Positions 34,214 to 43,668 of a stretch of 64,000 bases of DNA are shown here, one piece after another. The notes beneath the pieces are model-generated. The model had not been told where the DNA came from, searched no databases, and saw only the letters and a list, made by a program, of their open reading frames with translations. Source of the DNA: Aspidiotus rigidus (Eukaryota > Arthropoda > Insecta > Hemiptera > Diaspididae); contig JAVHKY010000024.1 in assembly GCA_035079385.1 (NCBI GenBank), positions 9,238,001 through 9,302,000 on the forward strand. Reading direction: 5' to 3'. The position numbers and the translations under genes were made by a program. Position 1 is the stretch's first letter; the number at the start of each line of letters is the position of its first letter.

Positions 34214-35553
34214 TTACTGAACCAGCAATGCGCGCTTCGCTTTAGTGGGACGCCCCCTCTTCCTTTTTTACCGCAACGGTATCTGTTTAGCCGCTTCGGG
34301 TACGACAATTGATTTTTGACGGATTTGTAATCCGAGAATGTGTTTACAAATGCTATATTTGGAAAATGAAGGACAAGTTCACGACCATTTCTCGTCAACA
34401 TTGTCTGGAACCGTTACTGTCCAAATGCTGTAGTACTTATCTTTGAATTCATCAAAATTCTTCCACGCTCCCAATTTCTTCTCATATTCGTTCAACAATA
34501 GGGAGGTAATTGGAGGTTTGCCTTTCGCTGATATGTAATAAGAAATGTTGCCAGGCCTTTTCCGTTGTAGTATTTTGCGATTTTCCAACGCCCATTGATA
34601 GGCCGCTGTCCATAGCTTCAGGGGGATGTTCGGTGAATCAGCGAATGGCACAGAGTTTTGGGAATCCGGATCACGTTTTCTAGACCATTCTTTAATGACT
34701 TCCTCGACTTTCCGAAGAAATTGTCCTACTGGTAGTCTCTCTCTCTGAGAGTGTGTTCCCTTTTGAGAACTGAATTAGTGCCCTCCAGCCCATTATTTGT
34801 TAGTGGATAGCCAATGGCTGCGCCTAGGAACCATTGATTATTCTTTACTAGCCAGCTTTTTTCAAAATAGTCGATAAAATCCTTAACCTTCTCATTTTTT
34901 TCTTTTCTCCACTTTTCAAGAAATAATGCGGACGCTACTTGAAAGATTTCTTGGTTGTGGCACGTGTATAACGCTTCAATGTCCAGCTTTATGCGCACAC
35001 ATGTTCCTCCCTTCATTAGTACTTTGAGGTAAGGTTCGAGATTTTTCAACATGTGAAAATAACACATGAGACGAATCATAGGTACGCCGAAAACCTTAAC
35101 AAAACCCGCGGTAATTGCTTCGCTACCGTCAGCGAGCAATATTGACGGTAACCACTCGTTATTTAATTGTTGAATAGCTTCAAAAATGAAAGCGTAATCA
35201 TCACTTGACTCTCCCTTACATACAGCCAGCGCGTACGGATGAAACGTGTGATTTACATCGCTCGTGCCAACAATTCCAATCGGATATCCTTGCCACACTA
35301 TTTTGTATGTTGAGTCAGCTTGAACCATGATCGACTTCGCCGTATTACTTAGAAGTCGACGAGTAGATATTACAATTTTCAATTCTTGATCATCTGGTTC
35401 AAACGAGTCTGCCTCTACGATATGATTCAACACGAAGGGTTCATCTTCATTGCTTGGCATGTTTCTTCGAGCAGCGCACCAATCGCGTATTTCAGTGGCG
35501 GATACGGTCGCTTGTCCATACTTTTCCTTACGTAGCTGTACTAGATAACTGCA
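34214..35553 (-). pseudogene. MULE transposase, catalytic exon
   Basis: The exon begins after a CTTTCAG acceptor (minus strand, 35,553). The DDE triad is intact: Asp in VQADSTYKI, Asp in LLADGSEAITAGF, Glu in NNGLEGTNSVLKR; the CYFHMLKN block lies between. Three lesions follow. An extra GA in a short GA run near 34,730 shifts frame. A TGA at about 34,378 stands exactly where the first Cys of the SWIM finger (CxC..CxH; remaining TCPSF and ICKHIL) belongs. A TAA lies before KRKRGRPTKAKRALL near the end. MULE transposases cut and paste DNA via an RNase H-like core. The gene's 5' exons are at 52.4-51.8 kb. Confidence 0.85.
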
Positions 35554-36380
35554 CTGAAAGAAATGAATTTTCAAACTCTGTATTCAATTGAAAGATCGAA
35601 GTAATCAATTTCAAAAGTGTAGTAATGATTCCCGCAGTGGGTGGTAATTTTGAGGAACTCATTGCAACGAGGCATTCTTTGCCAATAACATTGGAACTAT
35701 TACTGGAGATTCAGTAGAGGATGAAGAGTTACGCAGTAATAGAATAACACAGGAATAGCTGCCGCGTTATAAAGTACTGAATTTATGGTAACAATGGAGC
35801 AACTTGCTGAGCTCCTGCATTAGTTGCTGAGATTGAAATGTACTTGCTCATGTCTTTAAAAAGTAATACTCTTCTTTTGAAAAGGCAATCTGTCCTAGGT
35901 CAGTAGTTTGCAGTACTACTGAAGAGAGTGTGAACACTGAAAAAATAGTAACAAGTATAATTGAGACTTTGTAGTGTCTCCTGAAATGAAAAAGTACACG
36001 CTGATGTTGTTAGAAAGTAATCGCTTCCATCTTCATGTTGAATAGTCTTAGTGACAAAGGTTTGAAAATACAGAAAAAACAGTAATGAATAATATTATGC
36101 AACGAGAATGAGCACCATCCATTATGTGACACTGGAAATATTTTTCCAAATAAATAAAGTCCCCATAGCCAAGACCTTGGAAATATTGACTGCGTTCATG
36201 GTAATTTTCCCTAAGAACGTGAGTACATTTTTCAACTATTTCTACAATTACCCAAGTAATTATCATTATCAGCAGGTATTCACGTTCCTTAGTTCGTTGT
36301 TGGCTTTAATTAATTAGCAAGAGTTAGAGTACTAAGTTACATCCTCTTCCCTACAATTGTCAGTTTTTTTGAAGTGAAGG
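35554..36380. other. Part of MULE intron, no other gene
   Basis: Contains GTTACGCAGTAA (35,728-35,739), a motif that recurs near 42,039 and 51,451 in the same intron. Weak inverted pair around AACGTGAGTA and TATTCACGTT near 36,215-36,290. Confidence 0.4.
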
Positions 36381-36656
36381 ATGGAAGTTGGCGTAATTTC
36401 AAATCCAAATCTGATGAAAGAAAAAGATGAAGAAATCCGAAATCTCAAAGGAGAAATCATTCAATTACGTTTAAAATATGAAGTGCTGTTGAAAGGGTCA
36501 TCCCGGCGTTACCAAGAAAATGAAAAGTTGAAGGCTGAAGTAAAACGATTGAAAAATTCTTTGAGACAGAGATCGTACACAAACGTTTCTAAAGAGAACA
36601 GAGATTTGAAAGCTTCTTTGGAAGAAATGAAAGCGAGATTACCTGATGTTCAATAA
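36381..36656 (+). CDS. Small coiled-coil ORF (91 residues)
   Basis: ATG 36381 to TAA 36656. Nearly the whole product is a heptad-like Leu/Lys/Glu pattern (KEKDEEIRNLKGEIIQLRL; EKLKAEVKRLKNSL), so a coiled coil is predicted. There is no other domain. It might be a single-exon small gene or the last exon of a longer plus-strand gene inside the MULE intron. It is antisense to the MULE and upstream of the LINE insertion point. Confidence 0.45.
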   Translation: MEVGVISNPNLMKEKDEEIRNLKGEIIQLRLKYEVLLKGSSRRYQENEKLKAEVKRLKNSLRQRSYTNVSKENRDLKASLEEMKARLPDVQ

Positions 36657-36879
36657 GTACAAGTAATGTTCATGATGATAAAATGCCATTGGTTTTGAAA
36701 ATTTCAATTTTGTAATTTAAGTCTCTATGTACGTATCTTCATTATACCTACGAAATATTAAAACAAAGTGGAATTCTTTATTTTTCAATTTATAAGAGCA
36801 AGGAGAGAGTGACAATTCACACTGTGGTTCTGAAATAATTTATTGAACTCAGAATGTTTTCAAGCGTTCTGTACATTCT
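36657..36879. other. Short non-coding stretch
   Basis: AT-rich sequence between the small coiled-coil ORF and the LINE target-site duplication. Possible 3' UTR of the ORF. Confidence 0.3.
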
Positions 36880-36891
36880 TCACTGACTTTA
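36880..36891. repeat. LINE target-site duplication, left copy
   Basis: TCACTGACTTTA, identical to 41,167-41,178 on the other side of the LINE. Confidence 0.9.
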
Positions 36892-36943
36892 TAATAATAA
36901 TAACAGCCTTTAATTTTCTTTTTGCATTACATCTTAATATAGC

Positions 36944-39900
36944 TTATAAGTAGTCTGCCCATTCACGGGCATAGGCCTCTCCGATCCTCCACCAACGATC
37001 TCTGTCCCACGTTATACCTTTCCACATTTCACCAACCCTTTTTCGTATTTCGTCCCTCCATCTCGTTTTTGGTCTCCCCTTCCCTCTTTTATTCCCATAT
37101 GGGGTCCAGTCCGTTGCCCTGCGGTTCCACCTGTCCTCTTTCGATCTCATCATGTGTCCTGCATATTTAAATTTAAGCTTTTTAATCGTGTATCCTATAT
37201 CTTTACTCTGGGTTTCTGACCTAATTTTTCTGTTGCTAACTCTGTCTCTCATGTTTATTCCCAAAATTTTTCTTTCCATCGCCCTTTGTGTTTTCTGTAA
37301 TTGCATGGTTTGACTTTTTGTTAATGACCAGGTCTGGGCACCATAACTGAGGACAGGTAGAACACATCTATCTAAGGTTTTTATTTTCAAGTTTAGACCA
37401 ATTTTATTGTTTTCAAATATTTTCCTTAAGGACCAGAATTTTCCCCAAGCTTTACTTTTCCTTATTTTAAGTTCTTTCTCCGTTCTTTCTTCAAATGCCA
37501 CTATTTGTCCCAAGCAGTTGAATTCTTTAACTTCTTCTATTTCTTTATCTTCCAAGTTGTTCTTATTCTGCTTATTCTGCGTTTTGCCCTCTTTGGATTT
37601 CATATATTTCGATTTCTTATAATTAATTTCTAGACCCCCTTCCCTGCACGCAACTACTAACTCGTCTTTCATTTGCATTAGTTTATCTCTGTTTGTACTC
37701 AGTAGAGTCAGGTCATCCGCGAATCGAAGGTTGTTTAGGTACTTCCCATCTATTTTTATACCCTCATATTCCCACTTTAGTTTGCTTATCATATTTTCTA
37801 GTGCTGCATTGAATAAGTTTGGGGATAAGGGGTCCCCCTGTTTCACTCCTTTTTCAATTTGGAATGTTTCTCCTTTTTCGTCAATTTTTACATAGGCTTT
37901 GGAGTCTTTGTACGTGTTTTTTATTAGATTTATAATTTTTTGAGATATCCCTTGTTTTTGTAGACATTTCCATAAATAGTGATGTCTAACCATGTCAAAT
38001 GCTTTTTGAAAGTCTATGAACAGTAGATGAATCTCCAGATGGTATTCGAGGGATTTTTCTATTATTTGGTTTAGGGTTTGCAGGTGGTCTATTGTCGAAT
38101 AGTTTTTTCTAAATCCTGCTTGCTCAGGAGTTTGATTTTGGTCTAGTTGATTGTAAATTCTGGATTTAATAATTTTCATGAAAACTTTGCTTATACACGA
38201 CGTCAGACTTATAGGTCTGTAATTACTTATCTCTTTTTTATTTCCCTTTTTGTATAGTAAAATAATTTCTGAAATTTTCCATTGTTCTGGAATTTCTTGA
38301 TTTTCTAATATCAGATTAAAGATTTTGGTGAGTGGTTTTACCAGAATATCTTTAAAAGTTTTAAGAAAGTTGTTTTCTATTTTGTCTGGTCCTGGAGATT
38401 TGTTTGCTTTTAGGTTTTTAAGCACGTTATCTACCTCTACATTCATTATTGGTGGTATCTCTTCATCATTTCCACTCTCATTGAAATCAGTGGGCTCTTC
38501 TCCTCCGTTATCTTCGAATGATTCTTTATGAAATTTAGTTGCCACTTCTAATATTTCTTTTCTATTTGATCGTAATGTTCCTCTTTGGTCCTTCACCTCT
38601 AACATCAAATTTCTTCCCGTGCTTATCTCTTTCCACATCTTCTTTGTTGAACCACTGTCCTCAATTATTTCCTTAATTTTTTCCTCCTCATATCTGCGCA
38701 AGTCATTTTTGATTTCCTTCTTTATTACCTTTTGGAGCTCACATAATTCGATTCTTTCCTTCCTAGATTTTCTTTTGATTTTCTTCAAGTGTTCCCTTTT
38801 TTCAATCAACTCTTTCGTTTCCTTCGATAGTTTGTCGTCTGTTTTCATCTCACCGCTTTTAATTCCAAATCTTTCATTTGTATCTTGTAGTATTACTTCA
38901 AATTTGTTGTATACTTCTTGAGTTTTTTGACCTTCCATCACCAAATCGCTTAAATGTTCCCTTAGATATTCTCTTGATATTTCATACTTGTTCGGTGGGA
39001 TTTCTTTCCTCCCTGCGCATTTATTTTTGATGAAGTTTATTATTCGTGCTCTTTTTGGGATTTTTATTGTGCCCCTTACTATCCTGTGGTCTGATGAAAA
39101 TTTAAATTTTGACAGTACATCAATATTTTTGACTATCGAGATGTCGTTTATAAGCAAATAGTCTATTTCGTTTCTGGTTTTACCATCTGGTGATTCCCAC
39201 GTCCATCGTTTGTTTTCTCGTTTCTTAAAATAGGATCCTGCAATTTTGAGGGCGTTACTTTGCGAAAATTCAATTAATCTGTCACCTCGTTCATTTCTTT
39301 CCCCTAATCCATGTGGACCTGCTACTCCTTCTACTTCCCCGCCTTTTCCTATCTTTGCGTTCCAATCCCCCATAACAATTGTAAAGTATTCCCTGTGTTC
39401 GTTTATTGTTTCTTCAAGTTCTCTATAAAATTTGTCTATTTCTTCTTCATCTTTCTCCGCTGTGGGGGCGTATACTATAATAATTACCAAAGACGTTTTC
39501 TTTTCGATTTTTATTTTGATAAAACCTATTCTTTCTGTAATCCCTTTGACTTCTATAACTTTGTTCCAAATTTTGCTTCTAATATAAAATCCTATTCCCC
39601 TATAGCCTTTTGTTTCCCCGAAATAGTAGAAGTAGTTTCCATTTTTTCTTCTTATCAATCCCTCTCCTTTCTTTCTTACTTCTGATATTCCTACTATATC
39701 CCATTTTATGCCCTTCAGTGCTTCCTCAAATTCAAGCATTCTTTCCTCGTTTGCTAGTCCCTTGCAGTTGAAATATAATATTTCTGAATTAGTACTTTTA
39801 CCTTTCTTCTCTTCTTTTCCTGTGGAAGCGTGATGTCTGCCTAGATCCTTTGATTTTGCGGTTGGGGTGGTGGTGGTGGTATTTTCGGAGGTTGCAGTCA

Positions 39901-39964
39901 TATTGGTCATCCCCCTCGGTGACTGAGTCCGTCTTGGAGGATCGGAGTTCGGCGAATGGGCCAA
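36944..39964 (-). CDS. LINE ORF2: AP endonuclease and reverse transcriptase
   Basis: 1,006 residues, uninterrupted. An APE-type endonuclease spans about residues 60-300, with catalytic blocks GISEVRKK (Glu ~95), VMGDWNAKIG (Asp ~200) and FSSDHRIVRG (~290). The RT spans about 520-800: NKSPGPDKIE, NYRPISLTSCISKV, LLFIDFQKAFD (first Asp ~651), KQGDPLSPNLFN and LRFADDLTLL (Asp pair ~750-751). The C-terminus has a YGAQTW block and a GKGRPKTRWRDEI motif as in RTE/CR1-like proteins; the clade is not certain. It nicks target DNA and copies the element's RNA from the nick. All expected catalytic residues are present, so it may still be active. Confidence 0.93.
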   Translation of the reverse strand: MAHSPNSDPPRRTQSPRGMTNMTATSENTTTTTPTAKSKDLGRHHASTGKEEKKGKSTNSEILYFNCKGLANEERMLEFEEALKGIKWDIVGISEVRKKGEGLIRRKNGNYFYYFGETKGYRGIGFYIRSKIWNKVIEVKGITERIGFIKIKIEKKTSLVIIIVYAPTAEKDEEEIDKFYRELEETINEHREYFTIVMGDWNAKIGKGGEVEGVAGPHGLGERNERGDRLIEFSQSNALKIAGSYFKKRENKRWTWESPDGKTRNEIDYLLINDISIVKNIDVLSKFKFSSDHRIVRGTIKIPKRARIINFIKNKCAGRKEIPPNKYEISREYLREHLSDLVMEGQKTQEVYNKFEVILQDTNERFGIKSGEMKTDDKLSKETKELIEKREHLKKIKRKSRKERIELCELQKVIKKEIKNDLRRYEEEKIKEIIEDSGSTKKMWKEISTGRNLMLEVKDQRGTLRSNRKEILEVATKFHKESFEDNGGEEPTDFNESGNDEEIPPIMNVEVDNVLKNLKANKSPGPDKIENNFLKTFKDILVKPLTKIFNLILENQEIPEQWKISEIILLYKKGNKKEISNYRPISLTSCISKVFMKIIKSRIYNQLDQNQTPEQAGFRKNYSTIDHLQTLNQIIEKSLEYHLEIHLLFIDFQKAFDMVRHHYLWKCLQKQGISQKIINLIKNTYKDSKAYVKIDEKGETFQIEKGVKQGDPLSPNLFNAALENMISKLKWEYEGIKIDGKYLNNLRFADDLTLLSTNRDKLMQMKDELVVACREGGLEINYKKSKYMKSKEGKTQNKQNKNNLEDKEIEEVKEFNCLGQIVAFEERTEKELKIRKSKAWGKFWSLRKIFENNKIGLNLKIKTLDRCVLPVLSYGAQTWSLTKSQTMQLQKTQRAMERKILGINMRDRVSNRKIRSETQSKDIGYTIKKLKFKYAGHMMRSKEDRWNRRATDWTPYGNKRGKGRPKTRWRDEIRKRVGEMWKGITWDRDRWWRIGEAYAREWADYL

Positions 39965-39973
39965 TTTTACATT

Positions 39974-40924
39974 CTAACTTCTACTCGTATACTGGTTTCG
40001 CCGGGGTGGCAAAAATTTTTCGATTGACGGTTGCTGCTTAGATCGAGTCATTGTTGTACGATTTGTGTAAGGTCGATTTTTCTGGTTCCTGGAATTTCCT
40101 CCTTTTGGCGATTTTTTCTTTTTCTGTTTCTTACCCGCTGCTGTTGTTACTCCTGTAGCTCTATCTTGCGATTCATCTTCGTCGGATCCATCGTTCGACC
40201 CATCGTTCAAATTCTCCTCTTCGTCTTGATCCTCGTTCTCTTTCGGCGACTGTTGTTCTCCTTGGTATGAGTCTAAAATTTCATGGAGGTGGTTGAGGTC
40301 CTCCACTTTTGTTACACGAGCTCTTTCGTCTTCTCGGATAAGGACTTGTCCGTCGCATGGCCATACAAATTTTACGAAACCTGAATCTTTCAACTTTTCT
40401 TTTGTTACGGTTAGCAGTTCACTCGTCAATTTCGTAAGGTGTTCACTGAGGAAGATTCGCTCATCCGATCTGAATCCAATGTCTCTGCTTTTTAGTTTTC
40501 TTTTTCTTCCTTCCTTCAACAGTTGAGCTTTCTTGTCTCGATTGTTCATCCTTACCACGATAGCCGGAGCTTCTCCCTTGTTTGCCAGCCTATGAACCGT
40601 ACAAATATCGTATTCGTATAATTTGACACCCAGTTTCTCGGCTATTTTGGTTACCTTATTTCTAAGATTTTCTCCCGGTTCTTTCGGCACACCGGTTATT
40701 ATTATGTTACTCCTACGGCTATATTGTTCCCCTTCGTCTATTCTTTTCGATATTTCAACTTTCTCTTCTTCCAAGATTTCTATACGTTTCCTCAGTATTT
40801 CATTTTCTTTTCGTAAGTTGGAAAAGTTGTTAGACAATTCGTCGATCTTTTCGACGTTTGTTTTTATTTCTTTTACATCTTTTAGCAAGCTTTCGAATTT
40901 TTCTATAAATTCATCCGAATCCAT
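39974..40924 (-). CDS. LINE ORF1: coiled-coil RNA-binding protein
   Basis: 316 residues, uninterrupted. Residues about 1-60 are a coiled coil (LRKENEILRKRIEILEEEK). Next comes RRSNIIITGVPKEPGENLR, the conserved start of the RRM-like domain of LINE ORF1 proteins, with VHRLANKGEAPAIVVR after it. The tail is acidic then strongly basic (GKKQKKKKSPKGG) and disordered, suited to nucleic-acid binding. It would coat the element's RNA. It ends 9 bp before ORF2, consistent with a bicistronic transcript. Confidence 0.9.
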   Translation of the reverse strand: MDSDEFIEKFESLLKDVKEIKTNVEKIDELSNNFSNLRKENEILRKRIEILEEEKVEISKRIDEGEQYSRRSNIIITGVPKEPGENLRNKVTKIAEKLGVKLYEYDICTVHRLANKGEAPAIVVRMNNRDKKAQLLKEGRKRKLKSRDIGFRSDERIFLSEHLTKLTSELLTVTKEKLKDSGFVKFVWPCDGQVLIREDERARVTKVEDLNHLHEILDSYQGEQQSPKENEDQDEEENLNDGSNDGSDEDESQDRATGVTTAAGKKQKKKKSPKGGNSRNQKNRPYTNRTTMTRSKQQPSIEKFLPPRRNQYTSRS

Positions 40925-41166
40925 ATTTTCGCTTTATTACCCGATTTGGTAACTGTTTATCAAGCGACTCGCAGCCGATATCGTTCGCTTCGTCTTCCAA
41001 GTAGAAACTTGCTTTGTAGTCTTCTTGTGCTCTTCTGAAGTGAAGCGATAGAAAATACGGCAGTAGTACAATTAACAATAGTTTACGCACTGTAGATAAG
41101 GAACGTATGAAAGAAATAGAACACGCACAGAACATGCACTCTCAACGGCTTATCATACCGAACTCC

Positions 41167-41178
41167 TCACTGACTTTA
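41167..41178. repeat. LINE target-site duplication, right copy
   Basis: TCACTGACTTTA, matching 36,880-36,891. Confidence 0.9.
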
Positions 41179-43600
41179 AAGAGTAAATAATTTGAATCGT
41201 ATTAGCTTATTATTTTACTTACATTTTCTCAGGAAATATTGTCATCGAAAATTTCTGAATCATGTCAAATCAGTTCCTTTAACAGATACCTAGTACTTGA
41301 AGTATGAATGGTGAACAGGAGAGACTGCAGTTGTTGTTGAGAACTAAGGGTTATGTAGATTTGCGCTTTGGGAAAGCAATGTCTTCTATTTTCATAATGG
41401 ATAGACCTACTATGACATGAATGCAAAGTAAAGTACCTCATGTAGTGAATACTGAAAGAACTGTGACAAATAAAATCAATATCTATAATATTTGGGCTGG
41501 TCATCTGCTACAAGAGGTATCATCATTGGCAAAATTGAGAATGCAATCAGAACAATTTTCCCACCGAGTAGCAATTGAGTTAGCTATCTCACAATAAGTC
41601 GAGAAGAAAGCCCTTCATATTGGAAAAATTAAAAGAACAATATACGTATTTTTAAAGCGTGAAATTTCATATAATTGACTGAAACCAAATCAAGGTGCAA
41701 GACTAGCGCGCCACACTGCCGTACAAAGTGGAATGGACGTACCAGCATACACACGATTTGTGGAAAAAGATCCTTCAATCTCCACAAGAATACACTTTTT
41801 TGCTGATCGTCAATGTGCAGATACGTCCTTTCTATTTTTTACAGCAGCACTGCTCTGTCGAGTCCAAATTAATAGGTACCTGTTTCTCAATTGAAGACAC
41901 TCTCCTCGGAACGTATGAATGGTTCCCGCGTAAAAGATATTTGCTACCAAAATCATCGCACTCGTTTCCAAATAAATAAGAACAGAATGGAGGTACCAAT
42001 GGACAGTTTTTACACAACTGAGAAGTCAGAAGCAAATACGCAGTACTGATTACTGCGCCCATAGCATTCACTTCGTCAGTTTGTAGAAGAATGTAACAAG
42101 TTTAGTGACTGTGAATTGTTTTCCAGTGCGAATTGCACAGTTGTTTTTTGTTTTCTTGGTCGTATGGAATATGGAGGAATCAGACAACGTAAATCGTAAG
42201 TAATTTACAACCAACATAATCCTAACATTACGTAGATACACTATTCATAAAGATAGAAACATCATCAATATTTGTGTTTGTAAGATTGCAAGTGGCTATC
42301 GCAATTCAATCGTTTTCTAGTTACCTAATGAAAATATTTCGAAGCTATGTCTGCCGTACAAAGTAGAATTGATGTATCTCCAGAATCAAGGATCTCAGTG
42401 TTACCAACAACGCTTGTTTTTTGATATATAAACTTCACAACTGCGGATACATCCTAATAGCGGATGTATTTGTCGTGCGTTCTCTCGTAAAATACAAAGT
42501 GTGATTACACTGAAGCATGCACGCACACACTAACACTTTCATGAAGTCGAAAATCTCATTTGTCAGATAGTTCATACGCAAATACATCAATTCTATTGTA
42601 CAGTAGAACAGTGGGCTATAAGTGTATGGAGAGGTACGTGTACGTCTGCTGTTCTAAAGCTTGTAATTGCGAGTTTTGTGAAAGACCCTTTAGTCAATAT
42701 AGGCTACAGTACAACTCCAATTATCCAGGATTATCCAGAACCCGTTCTTCTGGAAACCTCGGAACACAAAAAAAAGAAGAAGAAAACAGTGCCATATGAC
42801 GAAACGTGTCTCTGTAGTATGTTTTTGGCCTTGAAGAATACTTCTTAGAATTCGCTGCCTTCTCTGTTCCCGCGTTAATTGCTGTTGCTTCGTATTATAG
42901 GAGTCTCTGTGGGTGAGTGTGTATGCGTGGCTATTTTTGAGGCAAAATAACGAGTTTTTCAGATAACCGGACTCATTCACGGTTGACGTCACATGGTATC
43001 GATAGAGCTCTATCCAGTGAGAAATATCAACGAAATACATCTGAGAATGAGATCGATACTTCCAACGAAAATGTAAACAATTTTGTTTTTTACAGGTGTT
43101 TCCTTATGGGCAAATATTTAGTTCTAGAAATCGTCAAATATTACGAGAACAAACTATTTCTTAGCTTGTAATATTATAAACTAGGAAGTTTGTATAATTC
43201 AGTTTCGGTTCCTATCAAACTATCTATTTCCAAATTATTAAACGATTTCTGGAACACTATTAATTTTTCTTATAGGGAAAGTACGTGCAAAAAAATTAGT
43301 TTACATTCGTGATGGAAGTATCGAACACTGAAAGATCGATAGTTTACATTATTATCGGTGTTGTGACATCATAGCGTGAATAATCCTATTGTTTCGGATG
43401 GCAAAGGGATAATTGGAGTGCTGCTATACTGTTAACTATAAAATTCATTTGTGTACGCACATCTGTATCAGGGGAGCCTTCTTTGTGGATTGAAATTCTG
43501 CACGCATGCCGGGTTTCTGCCAAACGCGTCATATATTACTTCACTTTTTGTAAGGAATAGCATTTCCCACGCCCCTGCTATAGGGTCCGCGCTTTTGGTA
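41179..43600. other. MULE intron / upstream of two-gene unit, no supported gene
   Basis: No gene seen. A direct repeat containing TGCCGTACAAAGT lies near 41,715 and 42,352. CGCAGTA and TACTGCG face each other at 42,039-42,057. A segment near 42,712-42,760 (CAACTCCAATTATCCAGGAT) resembles an end of a pogo/Tigger-type MITE, but no partner end was found. Upstream exons of the next gene may lie in this stretch. Confidence 0.4.
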
Positions 43601-43668
43601 CAAAATTCCGATGCTTCACTCACTGATAATTATCACAATACTCGTATACAATATTTTGCTTCAAAGAT

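Larger units (their letters stand above)
36892..41166 (-). mobile_element. Full-length APE-type LINE, two intact ORFs
   Basis: A 4,275-bp element on the minus strand bounded by a perfect 12-bp duplication (TCACTGACTTTA). Order on the minus strand: ~240-bp 5' UTR starting near 41,166, ORF1 (40924-39974), 9-bp gap, ORF2 (39964-36944), short 3' UTR and a TTATTATTATTA tail. No stop or frameshift was seen in either ORF. It is inserted in the MULE intron and is therefore younger than the MULE. Confidence 0.92.

Noticed and set aside
37407..40952. Plus-strand frames of 60-124 codons
   Set aside because: Shadows of the intact LINE ORF1 and ORF2 on the minus strand.
42700..43000. pogo/Tigger-type MITE
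   Set aside because: Only one end-like sequence seen; no matching inverted end or clear TA duplication.
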